From Marinobacter persicus (lineage in GTDB: Bacteria; Pseudomonadota; Gammaproteobacteria; Pseudomonadales; Oleiphilaceae), in the NCBI RefSeq assembly GCF_900114155.1, contig NZ_FOSC01000009.1, forward strand, positions 1 to 64,000: DNA of 64,000 nt. Direction: 5' to 3'. The translations under genes and the position numbers were made by a program. Below are positions 32,068-41,657 of the stretch, one piece after another; position 1 is the first letter of the stretch, and each line of letters begins with the position of its first letter. The notes under the pieces were generated by a model. That model searched no databases. It had not been told where the DNA came from and saw only the letters and a list, made by a program, of their open reading frames with translations.

Positions 32068-33720
32068 TTACATGTTCGGGTAATTCGGTCCACCGCCGCC
32101 TTCCGGCGTCACCCAGGTAATGTTCTGGGCCGGGTCCTTGATGTCGCAGGTTTTGCAGTGCACGCAGTTCTGCGCGTTGATCTGGAACTTCTTGCCACTG
32201 CCGTCATCCGCATCCACCACTTCGTACACGCCGGCCGGGCAGTACCGCTGCGCGGGCTCGTCGTACTTGGGCAGGTTTTCGGTAATCGGGATAGACGGGT
32301 CGGTCAGCTTCAGGTGAACCGGCTGGTCTTCCTCGTGGTTGGTGTTGGAGATAAACACCGACGACAGGCGATCAAAGGTCAGCACGTTATCCGGCTTCGG
32401 ATAGTCGATCTTCTTGCACTGGGACGCCGGCTTCAGCGTTGCATAGTCCGGCGTGGTGTCGCGGAAGGTCATCGGCAGGCTGCCGCGCAGGATGTTCTGC
32501 TCGAAGAAAGCGATGGCGCCACCCACCATGTTGCCGAACTTGTGCATGGCCGGACCGAAGTTGCGCTCCGCGTACAGCTCCTTGAACAGCCAGCTGTTTT
32601 CGAAACGCTCGTTGAAGGTGGTCAGCTCTTCGCCTTCCTTGCCTTCCTTCAGCGCTTCAAACACTTCCTCGGCGCCCAGCATGCCGGACTTCATGGCGGT
32701 GTGGGAGCCCTTGATCTTGGAGCTGTTCAAAGTACCGGCATCGCAACCCAGCAGCAGGCCACCCGGGAAACTCATCTTCGGCAGGGCATTGTAGCCGCCC
32801 TTGGTGATGGCACGGGCACCGTAGGCCACGCGCTTACCGCCTTCCAGGTACTTTTTGATTTCCGGGTGGTGCTTCAGGCGCTGGAACTCCTCGAACGGGC
32901 TGACATGCGGGTTCGAGTAGGACAGATCGGTAATCAGGCCCACGTACACCTGGCCATTTTCCAGGTGGTACAGGAAGGAGCCGCCGGTGGAACCGGATTC
33001 ACTCAGTGGCCAGCCGGTGGTATGCACCACCAGACCCGGCTCGTGTTTGTCCGGCTCGATATCCCACAGTTCTTTGATGCCCAGGCCGTAATGCTGCGGG
33101 TCTTTGCCTTCGTCCAGTTTGAAATCACTGATCAGCTGCTTGCCCAGGTGGCCACGGCAGCCTTCGGTAAACAGGGTGTACTTGGCACGCAGCTCCATGC
33201 CCGGCATGAAGCTGTCTTTCTCAGAGCCATCGCGGGCCACGCCCATGTCGCCGGTGATAATGCCTTTAACCTGGCCATCTTCGACAATGGTTTCCGCCGC
33301 CGGGAAACCGGGGTACACCTCAACACCCAGTTCTTCGGCCTGCTCGGCCAGCCAACGGCACAGATTACCCAGGCTGATGATGTAGTTGCCGTGGTTGTGC
33401 ATGTTTTTCGGCACAAGCGCGTTCGGGAGCTTGGTGGCATTTTCCTGACCTTTGAACAGGAAAATGTCATCGCGGGTAACCGGGGTGTTCAGCGGTGCGC
33501 CTTTTTCTTTCCAGTCCGGGAACAGCTCGTTCAGGGCGGTGGGCTCAAACACCGTGCCGGCCAGAATGTGGGCACCGATTTCGGAACCTTTCTCTACCAC
33601 ACAAACGGTCAGTTCCTGTTCGGCTTCGTTTGCCAGCTGCATGATCCGGCAGGCAGCAGACAGGCCCGCCGGCCCGCCGCCGACGATCAGAACATCAAAC
33701 TCCATGGATTCGCGTTCCAC
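32068..33720 (-). CDS. Electron transfer flavoprotein-ubiquinone oxidoreductase
   Basis: A 550-residue membrane-associated iron-sulfur flavoprotein (ETF-QO) that passes electrons from ETF to ubiquinone. It has DVLIVGGGPAGLSAACRI (FAD), GAHILAGTVFEP, GCDAGTLNSSKIKGSHTAMKSG and the C-terminal 4Fe-4S motif CVHCKTCDIKDP. The GTG at 33720 is chosen because GAGGAG lies at the right spacing; an ATG 5 codons later is possible. It is divergent from etfBA, sharing a PsrA-like operator. Confidence 0.95.
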   Translation of the reverse strand: MERESMEFDVLIVGGGPAGLSAACRIMQLANEAEQELTVCVVEKGSEIGAHILAGTVFEPTALNELFPDWKEKGAPLNTPVTRDDIFLFKGQENATKLPNALVPKNMHNHGNYIISLGNLCRWLAEQAEELGVEVYPGFPAAETIVEDGQVKGIITGDMGVARDGSEKDSFMPGMELRAKYTLFTEGCRGHLGKQLISDFKLDEGKDPQHYGLGIKELWDIEPDKHEPGLVVHTTGWPLSESGSTGGSFLYHLENGQVYVGLITDLSYSNPHVSPFEEFQRLKHHPEIKKYLEGGKRVAYGARAITKGGYNALPKMSFPGGLLLGCDAGTLNSSKIKGSHTAMKSGMLGAEEVFEALKEGKEGEELTTFNERFENSWLFKELYAERNFGPAMHKFGNMVGGAIAFFEQNILRGSLPMTFRDTTPDYATLKPASQCKKIDYPKPDNVLTFDRLSSVFISNTNHEEDQPVHLKLTDPSIPITENLPKYDEPAQRYCPAGVYEVVDADDGSGKKFQINAQNCVHCKTCDIKDPAQNITWVTPEGGGGPNYPNM

Positions 33721-33791
33721 GTTGGTCTCCTCAAACAGCTTGTATTGAATCTTGTCGTTGGCAAAAGCATAAACGCAATTACAGATTCAAA

Positions 33792-33805
33792 CAAACGCTT
33801 GTTTG
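33792..33805. promoter_or_regulatory. PsrA-type operator between ETF-QO and etfB
   Basis: CAAACGCTTGTTTG is a perfect palindrome of the CAAAC-N4-GTTTG form bound by the TetR-family fatty-acid sensor PsrA. It lies 72 nt before the ETF-QO start and 138 nt before etfB, so one site could control both. The psrA gene itself is not in this window. Confidence 0.7.
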
Positions 33806-33942
33806 AATTTTGCGATTACCTTTGTCACTATCTTGATAACACCGAAACAGGTGCGTTTTGAGTCGATTTTTAGTATCGTCTCATTCCGAGGTCGGGTCAA
33901 CCTGGCTGATTCATAAACTCATGGTGAAAGAACGAGGAATCT

Positions 33943-34692
33943 ATGAAGGTTCTGGTCGCTGTAAAACGCGTTATCGACTACAACGTGAAGGTGCGCGTCA
34001 AGCCGGACAACACCGGTGTTGACCTCGCCAACGTCAAAATGGCTATGAACCCCTTCTGCGAAATTGCCGTGGAAGAGGCGGTTCGCCTGAAAGAGAAGGG
34101 CATTGCCACAGAAATCGTGGTGGCCACCATTGGCCCCAAGGCCGCTCAGGAACAACTGCGTACGGCGTTGGCACTGGGTGCCGACCGCGGCATTCACATT
34201 GAGACCGACGAAGAAGTCCAGTCCCTCGAAGCCGCCAAGCTGCTCAAGGGCGTTGTCGAGAAGGAAGAGCCGAAGCTGGTGATTCTGGGTAAACAGTCCA
34301 TCGACACCGACAACAACCAGACCGGCCAGATGCTGGCTGCGCTGACCGGCATGGGCCAGGGCACATTCGCCTCCGAAGTGGTTGTAGAAGGCGAGAAAGT
34401 GAACGTGACCCGTGAAGTCGACGGCGGCCTGGTTACCGTGGGCCTGAACCTGCCGGCGGTTATCACTACCGACCTGCGTCTGAACGAGCCTCGCTATGCG
34501 TCCCTGCCGAACATCATGAAGGCCAAGAAAAAGCCGATCGATTCCATGAGCCCGGCAGATCTTGGCGTTGAAGTTGCCCCGCGCCTGTCCACCCTGAAAG
34601 TTGAAGCCCCGGCCTCGCGCCAGGCGGGCGTCAAGGTGGCCGATGTCGCAGAGCTGGTGGACAAACTGAAGAACGAAGCGAAGGTGATCTAA
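33943..34692 (+). CDS. etfB: Electron transfer flavoprotein beta subunit
   Basis: A 249-residue AMP-binding ETF subunit. [15 protein letters not shown] starts it. [33 protein letters not shown] and the signature [31 protein letters not shown] (in parts) are conserved. Its TAA is immediately followed by the ATG of etfA. It carries electrons from acyl-CoA and other dehydrogenases. Confidence 0.96.
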   Translation: MKVLVAVKRVIDYNVKVRVKPDNTGVDLANVKMAMNPFCEIAVEEAVRLKEKGIATEIVVATIGPKAAQEQLRTALALGADRGIHIETDEEVQSLEAAKLLKGVVEKEEPKLVILGKQSIDTDNNQTGQMLAALTGMGQGTFASEVVVEGEKVNVTREVDGGLVTVGLNLPAVITTDLRLNEPRYASLPNIMKAKKKPIDSMSPADLGVEVAPRLSTLKVEAPASRQAGVKVADVAELVDKLKNEAKVI

Positions 34693-35634
34693 ATGAGCAT
34701 CCTGGTAATTGCTGAACACGATAACAGCAGCCTGAAGCAGGCGACCCTGAGTGTGGTGGCGGCTGCCAAGGCCATCGGTGGCGACATTGATGTGCTGGTT
34801 GCCGGTGAAAACGTAGGCGCCGTCGCGGAAGCTGCTGCCAAGGCAGAAGGCGTGAACAAGGTGCTGGTGGCCGACAACGCCGCCTATGGGCATTTCCTGG
34901 CGGAAAACCTGGGCGAGCTGGTGGCCGAAGTGGGCAAGGGCTACAGCCACATTCTGGCTGCGGCCGGCACCACCGGTAAAGACTTCATGCCGCGCGTGGC
35001 TGCTCTGCTGGATGTGGCTCAGGTCTCCGATATCACCCGCGTGGAGTCCGAAGACACCTTCGTTCGCCCGATCTACGCCGGTAACGCCATCGCCACCGTG
35101 CAGTCCAGCGACAGCATCAAGGTGATCACCGTGCGCCCGACCGCCTTTGATCCGGTGGCCGCTGAAGGTGGTTCCGCCGCCGTTGAGCAGCTGGATGTGG
35201 TGAAAGACGCCGGCTTGTCTGTCTTCGTCAGCGAAGAGAAAGCCGAGTCCGACCGCCCGGACCTGTCCTCTGCCGGCGTGGTGATTTCCGGTGGCCGTGG
35301 CATGCAGAACGGTGAAAACTTCAAGATGCTGGAAAGCATTGCCGACCATCTGGGTGCCGCCGTTGGCGCTTCCCGTGCGGCTGTCGATGCCGGCTTCGTG
35401 CCCAACGACATGCAGGTTGGCCAGACCGGTAAAATCGTTGCCCCGCAGCTGTACATCGCCGTGGGTATCTCCGGTGCCATCCAGCACCTGGCGGGCATGT
35501 CTGACTCCAAGGTGATCGTGGCGATCAACAAGGATGAAGAAGCGCCGATCTTCCAGGTGGCCGATTACGGCCTGGTAGCGGACCTGTTCGAGGCCGTTCC
35601 GCAGTTGGAAGAAGAGTTGAAGAAAGTTGTTTAA
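34693..35634 (+). CDS. etfA: Electron transfer flavoprotein alpha subunit
   Basis: A 313-residue FAD-binding subunit. SAGVVISGGRGMQNGENF, GASRAAVDAGFVPNDMQVGQTGKIVAPQLYIAVGISGAIQHLAGM (the FAD-binding signature, in parts) and KVIVAINKDEEAPIF are present. Zero spacing with etfB indicates coupled translation. A rho-independent terminator follows 15-20 nt after the stop. Confidence 0.96.
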   Translation: MSILVIAEHDNSSLKQATLSVVAAAKAIGGDIDVLVAGENVGAVAEAAAKAEGVNKVLVADNAAYGHFLAENLGELVAEVGKGYSHILAAAGTTGKDFMPRVAALLDVAQVSDITRVESEDTFVRPIYAGNAIATVQSSDSIKVITVRPTAFDPVAAEGGSAAVEQLDVVKDAGLSVFVSEEKAESDRPDLSSAGVVISGGRGMQNGENFKMLESIADHLGAAVGASRAAVDAGFVPNDMQVGQTGKIVAPQLYIAVGISGAIQHLAGMSDSKVIVAINKDEEAPIFQVADYGLVADLFEAVPQLEEELKKVV

Positions 35635-35649
35635 CTTTCTGAAACGGTA

Positions 35650-35680
35650 AGAAAAAGGCACCTGAAAAGGTGCCTTTTTT
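35650..35680 (+). terminator. Rho-independent terminator after etfBA
   Basis: AGGCACCT and AGGTGCCT form a short perfect hairpin followed by six T. An A-run in front makes it bidirectional with the converging cydC transcript. Confidence 0.9.
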
Positions 35681-35700
35681 GTTTCCGGCTCCGGATAATG

Positions 35701-37326
35701 TCAGTCCAGATGCAGCGTTCGTTCAGTGGCCAATAACGCCTCCGGTGCATGCCCCAGGCACACCAGGGTGCGGCCTTCGAGATGACGTTGTACCCGGGGC
35801 GCAATGCGTTGCCGGGTTTCGGCGTCCACGCCGGTGAACGGCTCATCCAGGATCACCAGCGGCGCCCGGCTCAGCAGCACCCGGGCCAGCACCAGGCGGC
35901 GAGCCTCGCCCCCGGACAAGCGGTTGCCGCCACTGCCCAGCCAGTTGTTCAGGCCATCCGGTTCCCGGGTAAAACGGTCAGCCAGCTCCAGCATGTCCAG
36001 CACCCGCCAGAGCTCGGTATCTGTGGCCGAGGGATTACCCAGCAACAGGTTCGCTTTCACGGTGTCTTCAAACACCACGGTGCCCTGGGTGAGATAGGCG
36101 CAGGGAGGTACCGTGAGTTCGCCGGCCAGCAGGGGCACAACCCCGGCCAGGGTATCGGCAAACGAGGATTTTCCGGTGCCGGATTCACCAATCACCCCCA
36201 GGGTTTTCCCCGGCGCCAGTGTCAGCGAGAAACCGGCCAGCAGCGGGGGATGTCCCGGGTGCCCAATGCTGGCATTGGTTAATGTCAGTGGCTGCCCGGC
36301 CGCTGCCTCGTGGCGTTCCGCGCCGGTGGGGCTTGCCACGGGCGCACCCCGGGAGCCGCCATCCTGATTCAGCCGCGCGGCGGCCGCCTCCGTGGCGCCA
36401 TACTTGCCAAAGGCCTCGGGCAGCATGCCGTAAACCTCGCCCAGACCCAGCAGGGCGATGGGCAGAAGGGCCAGCACCGGGCCTGAGATGGCACCATCCT
36501 CGAACAGCGAGAAACCCAGCCAAAGTGCGACAACGGCTGACAGATTCACCAGCAGTGTGCTGAGCGCGTTGTGCCAGCCCACCCGGGCATCAATGCAAGC
36601 CTGGGCCCGGGAGAGGGAACCGGCCTCGGCCAGCAGGTGGCCGGCGTGCTCGTTTATTCTGCCGGCGGCTGTCAGCTCGGCATAGCCCTCAATATGCTCG
36701 ATCACCTCGCCTCGCAGCGCTTCCTGCTGGTCGCTCAGGCGTGAAGAGAGGCGCCGGGTGCCCCGCAACACGGCCAGGGTGGCCACCAGCAGGCCTGCCA
36801 GCAGAATCACCAGAACCACCAGGGCAACCGTGCCGCTGAACAGCAGCCAGGCCAGCCCGGCGATCAGAAGGGTGATCGCCCCTGCCAGCGCCGTTGGTGC
36901 AATCAAGCGCAGGTAAAGGGTGTCCAGCGCATCAACATCGGCGGTCAGGCGGGACAGCCACTGGGCGCCGCTTTTTTCACCCCGGTGGCGATGGCCTGCA
37001 CCGGCCAGCCGGTCGAACAGGGCCACCCGGATGTCGGTCAGCAGTTGCAGTACCAGGTTGTGGTTGTAAACCCGTTCCAGGTACCGGAACACCGTGCGCG
37101 CCACGGCAAAGAAACGTATCGCGCCGCCCGGCACATACAGGTTAATCGTGGCCTGAAGGCCGGCCGCCAGTGCCAGGCCGACAACGGCGGTTTCGGTCAG
37201 GAACCAGCCGGACACGGCCAGCAAGGCAATGCCGCACAACAAGGTGGCCAGAATCAATGTGGCGCCCAGTACCAGACCGCCACGGTGCCGGAAAATCAGT
37301 CGTAGCCAGGGGCGAAGTTCATGCAT
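35701..37326 (-). CDS. cydC: ABC exporter subunit CydC (cytochrome bd assembly)
   Basis: A 541-residue fused membrane/ATPase half-transporter. Six-helix membrane domain (LVLGATLILATLLCGIALLAV onward), Walker A GESGTGKSSFAD, signature LSGGEARRLVLARVLL and Walker B VILDEPFTGVD are all visible. With CydD it exports glutathione/cysteine or handles haem for cytochrome bd maturation. The start at 37326 (MHELRPWLRL) overlaps cydD by 8 nt; the longer frame to 37422 is inside cydD. Confidence 0.93.
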   Translation of the reverse strand: MHELRPWLRLIFRHRGGLVLGATLILATLLCGIALLAVSGWFLTETAVVGLALAAGLQATINLYVPGGAIRFFAVARTVFRYLERVYNHNLVLQLLTDIRVALFDRLAGAGHRHRGEKSGAQWLSRLTADVDALDTLYLRLIAPTALAGAITLLIAGLAWLLFSGTVALVVLVILLAGLLVATLAVLRGTRRLSSRLSDQQEALRGEVIEHIEGYAELTAAGRINEHAGHLLAEAGSLSRAQACIDARVGWHNALSTLLVNLSAVVALWLGFSLFEDGAISGPVLALLPIALLGLGEVYGMLPEAFGKYGATEAAAARLNQDGGSRGAPVASPTGAERHEAAAGQPLTLTNASIGHPGHPPLLAGFSLTLAPGKTLGVIGESGTGKSSFADTLAGVVPLLAGELTVPPCAYLTQGTVVFEDTVKANLLLGNPSATDTELWRVLDMLELADRFTREPDGLNNWLGSGGNRLSGGEARRLVLARVLLSRAPLVILDEPFTGVDAETRQRIAPRVQRHLEGRTLVCLGHAPEALLATERTLHLD

Positions 37327-39007
37327 CCCGAACCTCCCGGTTTTCCACCACCAGCACCCGGTCGGCCAACGAGAGCAGGGCGCTGTGGTGGGTCGAGAAC
37401 ACCAGCGTTTTGCCCTTGGCATGCAGAGCCTTTAACGCATTGATCACCTGTTGCTCCGAATTGGCATCCAGCCCGGCCGTGGGTTCGTCCAGCAGGATAA
37501 GGTCGTAGTCCGCCAGGAAGATCCGGGCCAGACTCAAACGGCGGGCCTGGCCGCCGGACAACCCCTGGCCACTCTCGCTCAACGGACTGTTGATACCCTG
37601 TTCCCGGCCGGCAACCAGCTGATCCAGCCCCACCTGCCCCAGGGCCTGCCTGATGGCTTCATCGGAGGCATCCGGGCTGGTCAGCCGGAGGTTGTCGGCC
37701 CAGGTGCCCTGAATCCAGAAGCCTTTCTGGCCCAGCCAACCGAAGGGTTTCGCGCCCGGTGCCTCGCCGAATACCGTGGCAACCCCCGAGGCCGGGACAA
37801 GAAAGCCCGCCATCACATGCAGCAGGGAGGATTTCCCGCTGCCCGTGGGGCCGGTCAGTGCCACGCTGTACCCCCGGGGCAGGGTGAGGTCGACCTGTTC
37901 CAGCACCGGCCGGTTGTCTTTGTCGCCGTACCGGACACTGATGCCCTGAAGGTCGATCATGTTTTTGCTGACGCGACCGAGCCGGCGGTCGGTTGGCGAC
38001 GGCGTTTCGCCGGTGTCGTTAAGACGGCCCAGAATCTCCGCCGCTGCCCCCATGGCCGATGCCCGGTCATGGTAGTACTGGGACAGGGTGCGCAGTGGCT
38101 GGAAAAACTCCGGTGCCAGCAGCAACACCAGCAAACCGGAAAACAGGGTGAGCTGGTCACTCGGGCCATAATCGATATAACCGAGCAGGCCGAAACCCAC
38201 GTAAATGGCGATGACTGCAATGGCCACTGACGAGAAAAACTCCAGTACCGCCGATGACAGAAACGCCACCTTCAGGGTTTTCATGGTCACCCGGCGGTAT
38301 TGGTCTGACCGCTTGCGAAGTGTCTCCCGGGCGCTGTCGGTCTGCCCGAACAGCTGCAGCGTGGTCAATCCCCGTATCTTATCGAGAAACTGACCGGAAA
38401 GCCGGCTGACAACTTCAAAATGCTGTTGATTCACTTTTTCCGCCCCCATGCCCACCAGGGCCATGAATAGCGGAATCAGCGGAGCGGATAACAGCAGGAA
38501 AAGACCCGCCAGCCAGTCAAGCCAGAAGACCAGGGCGAGAATCAGCAGGGGAACGATCAAAGAGAGCGTCATTTGTGGCAGGAAGCGGGCAAAGTAGCCG
38601 TGCAGCGCTTCCACGTGGTCCAGCCACTCACGGGTGAGGGAAGCCGCCGAAGCATCGGCCAGGGCCACCGGCCCCTGGCTCTGCCAGTGATTGCGCAGCT
38701 GTTCCCGGGCCTGCCTTCGGACCTGCCCGCTGGCGCGGGCGGCAAACCGGGTTTGCAGACCCTGAAAAACCGCACGCAACAGCAAGGCTGCCAGCAGCCC
38801 CAGAAAAGCAGGAATCAGCAGGCTGGCCGGTTGCTCCTCAATCACGCCCTGATGGATGATCCAGGCCAGCAGCACCATTTGCCCGATGGTGGCCAGGCCA
38901 GCCAGCGAACCGGCAACCACCGTGGCCTGAATCCAGCGCCGGCTGCCACGGGTTAAAGCTGACAGCCATTGCCGGATTTCTCGTTGCGGAACCTGTGGCT
39001 CTGCCAC
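37319..39007 (-). CDS. cydD: ABC exporter subunit CydD
   Basis: A 562-residue partner of CydC. The membrane domain (LLIPAFLGLLAALLLRAVF; LSLIVPLLILALVFWLDWLAG) is followed by Walker A GPTGSGKSSLLH, signature LSGGQARRLSLARIFL and Walker B LILLDEPTAGLD. It begins 1 nt after the cydB stop, in the order cydA-cydB-cydD-cydC. Confidence 0.94.
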   Translation of the reverse strand: MAEPQVPQREIRQWLSALTRGSRRWIQATVVAGSLAGLATIGQMVLLAWIIHQGVIEEQPASLLIPAFLGLLAALLLRAVFQGLQTRFAARASGQVRRQAREQLRNHWQSQGPVALADASAASLTREWLDHVEALHGYFARFLPQMTLSLIVPLLILALVFWLDWLAGLFLLLSAPLIPLFMALVGMGAEKVNQQHFEVVSRLSGQFLDKIRGLTTLQLFGQTDSARETLRKRSDQYRRVTMKTLKVAFLSSAVLEFFSSVAIAVIAIYVGFGLLGYIDYGPSDQLTLFSGLLVLLLAPEFFQPLRTLSQYYHDRASAMGAAAEILGRLNDTGETPSPTDRRLGRVSKNMIDLQGISVRYGDKDNRPVLEQVDLTLPRGYSVALTGPTGSGKSSLLHVMAGFLVPASGVATVFGEAPGAKPFGWLGQKGFWIQGTWADNLRLTSPDASDEAIRQALGQVGLDQLVAGREQGINSPLSESGQGLSGGQARRLSLARIFLADYDLILLDEPTAGLDANSEQQVINALKALHAKGKTLVFSTHHSALLSLADRVLVVENREVRDA

Positions 39008-40015
39008 TTAGTGGTACCCTTCACCCGCGCGAACCTTGCCCCGGAAGACCCAGTAGGTCCAGGCGGTGTAGGCCAGCACAATCGGCACCACAAACAGCAG
39101 ACCCAGCAGCAGGAACAGCTGCGATTCGTAGGCCGATGCCGCTTCCCACAGGGTGTACTCCGGCGGTACCACATACGGCCAGCGGCTGACGATCAGCCCC
39201 AGGTAAGTGGTGATGAACAGCCCCATGGTGGCCACAAAGGGCATACCCTCGGAGCGGTTACGCACGGAGCGCCAGATTTGCAGGGCGCACAGCAGGGTCA
39301 GGACCGGCAGAATCCAGATCACGCTCAGATTGGAGAACCAGCGCTCGCTAACCATCTCGTCGACGAACGGCGTCCAGACACTGATGATGCCGAACACCAC
39401 CAGAACGGCGGCCAGCAGCGGCGTGGTGATGCGATACGCCCATTCCTGCAGGTGCCCCTCCGTTTTCATGATCAGCCAGGTGGAGCCCAGCAGCGCATAG
39501 CCGGCGAGCATGCCCAGGCCTGTCAGCACAGTAAAGGGGGTGAGCCAGTCCAGGGCGCCGCCCACATAGGCACCATTGGCGGTCTCAAAACCCTGGATAT
39601 AGGCGCCCACCACTGCGCCCTGGGCAAACGCGGCAATGGTGGAGCCCCCGGCAAACGACCAGTTCCACAGATAACGGGAGGTGTTCGCCTTGAAGCGGAA
39701 TTCAAAGGCCACACCCCGGAAAATCAGGCCGGCCAGCAGCAGGAACACCCCGATGTAGAGCGCGGGCAAAAAGATGGTATACACCAGCGGGAACGCGGCC
39801 AGCAGGCCCGCACCACCAAGGATCAGCCAGGTCTCGTTGCCGTCCCAGACCGGTGCCACAGAGTTCATCATCACGTCCCGGTCGTCTTCCGACGGGGCGA
39901 AGGGGAACAGAATCCCAACACCCAGATCGAAGCCGTCCATCAGCACATACATGATGATGCCGAAGCCGATAATGAATGCCCAGATGAGGGCCAAATCAAA
40001 GAGTTCCATAATCAC
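39008..40015 (-). CDS. cydB: Cytochrome bd-type quinol oxidase subunit II (CioB/CydB)
   Basis: A 335-residue membrane protein with about eight helices. YVLMDGFDLGVGILFPF is the family signature, followed by DRDVMMNSVAPVWDGNETWLILGGAGLLAAFP (in parts) and VYTIFLPALYIGV. It overlaps cydA by 4 nt. Length is typical of the cyanide-insensitive branch. Confidence 0.95.
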   Translation of the reverse strand: MIMELFDLALIWAFIIGFGIIMYVLMDGFDLGVGILFPFAPSEDDRDVMMNSVAPVWDGNETWLILGGAGLLAAFPLVYTIFLPALYIGVFLLLAGLIFRGVAFEFRFKANTSRYLWNWSFAGGSTIAAFAQGAVVGAYIQGFETANGAYVGGALDWLTPFTVLTGLGMLAGYALLGSTWLIMKTEGHLQEWAYRITTPLLAAVLVVFGIISVWTPFVDEMVSERWFSNLSVIWILPVLTLLCALQIWRSVRNRSEGMPFVATMGLFITTYLGLIVSRWPYVVPPEYTLWEAASAYESQLFLLLGLLFVVPIVLAYTAWTYWVFRGKVRAGEGYH

Positions 40016-41445
40016 TGCCCTCCTTCATTTGCCGGCACTACACGGCCGTGACTGTCGTACTCAAAGGGAACATGGGCCGCAGACCAGGGCCGGGCGGGGC
40101 GCTCGACTGACTCGTCATCGTCTTCGCCATGATCACCCTCAAGGCCGACATAAAGCACCCGCATCAGGTAATAAACACCGGCGGCGAATACCAGTGAATA
40201 CACCACGATGTAACCAATCAGTGTGAACAGGGCCATGCCGCCGGTCAGCGAGGGTGTTACACCCGCAGCGTGGTCCATAATGCCGTACATCAACCAGGGT
40301 GAACGGCCCACTTCCGTGACAAACCAGCCGGTCAGCACCGCAATGAACGGTGAAATACTCATGACCCGCAGAATGTTCAGGAATACCGGAGATTGCCAGT
40401 AGCGCCCCTTGCGGCGCAGGTACAGGCCAGCCAGACCCACCAGAATCATCGCGGTACCAATGCCAACCATGATCCGGAATGACCAGAACACAATGCCCAC
40501 CGGCGGCTGCTCCTCACGGGGGAAATCCTTCAGGCCGGGCACAATGCCGTCCCATTCGTGGGTCAGGATCATGCTGGCCATGCTGGGAATGCCGATTTCA
40601 AAGTGGTTGGTCTGGGCGTCCTGGTCCGGAATGGCGAACAGCAGCAGCGGCACGTTTGAACCGGTTTCCCAGTTGCCCTCCATGGCCGCCACCTTGGCCG
40701 GCTGGTGCTCCAGCGTATTCAGGCCGTGGAAATCACCCACCACCAGCTGCGCCGGGCCAATGAACAGGATCAGCCACAGGCACATGGACAGCGCCTTGCG
40801 GTTGGCTTCCACCTCGCGGCCGCGCAGCAGGTACCAGGCACTGACACCAGCCACCACGAAACTGCCGGTCAGGAACGAGGCCAGGCCCATGTGCATGAAC
40901 CGGTAGGGGAAAGAGGGGTTGAAAATGGCTTCTGTCCAGGAGGTGACGTGGACAATGCCGTCACGCAGCTCGAAACCGGCCGGTGTCTGCATCCAGCTGT
41001 TGGCGGAGAGAATCCAGAAGGACGAGATGAAGGTACCGGTCGCCACCATGATCGCCGCAAACAGGTGCACTCCGGCCGGGACTTTGTTACGCCCGAACAG
41101 CAGAACACCAAGGAAAGCCGCTTCCAGGAAGAAGGCTGTGATAACCTCGTAACTGAGAACCGGCCCGAGGAAGTTGGCGGTTGCCTGGGAGAAATTACTC
41201 CAGTTGGTGCCGAACTGGAACGACATGACAATGCCCGACACCACACCCATGCCGAAGACCACGGCAAACACCTTGGTCCAGAAGCCGGACAGTTTGGTCC
41301 AGGCGGGATTGCCGGTTTTGAAGGCAAGGCCTTCGAGCACGGCAATGTACGAGGCAAGACCGATGGTAAACACCGGGAATATCGCGTGGAAAGACACCAC
41401 GAACGCGAACTGTATTCGCGAGAGAATAAGCGGATCAAGCTCCAT
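40012..41445 (-). CDS. cydA: Cytochrome bd-type quinol oxidase subunit I, CIO-type
   Basis: A 477-residue subunit carrying the haems. LSRIQFAFVVSFHAIFP contains the conserved His ligand, VVSGIVMSFQFGTNWSNF follows, and GRSPWLMYG is the GRxPW motif. The Q-loop between helices 6 and 7 is short, which together with no CydX and the sequence type points to the cyanide-insensitive (Cio) subgroup. The start at 41445 is set by GGAGG 5 nt upstream; the frame's first codon at 41466 is less likely. It is the first gene of the operon. Confidence 0.94.
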   Translation of the reverse strand: MELDPLILSRIQFAFVVSFHAIFPVFTIGLASYIAVLEGLAFKTGNPAWTKLSGFWTKVFAVVFGMGVVSGIVMSFQFGTNWSNFSQATANFLGPVLSYEVITAFFLEAAFLGVLLFGRNKVPAGVHLFAAIMVATGTFISSFWILSANSWMQTPAGFELRDGIVHVTSWTEAIFNPSFPYRFMHMGLASFLTGSFVVAGVSAWYLLRGREVEANRKALSMCLWLILFIGPAQLVVGDFHGLNTLEHQPAKVAAMEGNWETGSNVPLLLFAIPDQDAQTNHFEIGIPSMASMILTHEWDGIVPGLKDFPREEQPPVGIVFWSFRIMVGIGTAMILVGLAGLYLRRKGRYWQSPVFLNILRVMSISPFIAVLTGWFVTEVGRSPWLMYGIMDHAAGVTPSLTGGMALFTLIGYIVVYSLVFAAGVYYLMRVLYVGLEGDHGEDDDESVERPARPWSAAHVPFEYDSHGRVVPANEGGQ

Positions 41446-41607
41446 GGGAACCTCCGGTAACGCCAACTAACACCACGAGCGAGCCGGTTCGCGCCAAACT
41501 CGCCCAGCCGCTGCCATAGTTCCTTTTGTTATGTTGTTATTACCGGCAGTTGATTACGATGCTACGTGAATCCTATCAAATTTGCATAGGACACTTTGTC
41601 GCACCAC

Positions 41608-41621
41608 TTGATATAAAACAA
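41608..41621. promoter_or_regulatory. Possible ANR/FNR-like box upstream of cydA
   Basis: TTGATATAAAACAA matches the first half-site of TTGAT-N4-ATCAA and three of five positions of the second. It is about 163 nt upstream of cydA and 37 nt upstream of the methyltransferase start. It is weak and could be chance. Confidence 0.3.
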
Positions 41622-41657
41622 CGACCGAAAACCGAAATTGGATTAACAGGTGGCACC

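Noticed and set aside
32158-33861. Long + strand open frame of 567 codons opposite the ETF-QO gene
   Set aside because: Antisense shadow of a clear iron-sulfur flavoprotein gene; no start signal or domain.
33919-35661. Long minus-strand frame opposite etfBA
   Set aside because: Shadow of two well-conserved ETF genes; its His/Gly-rich product is typical of antisense reading.
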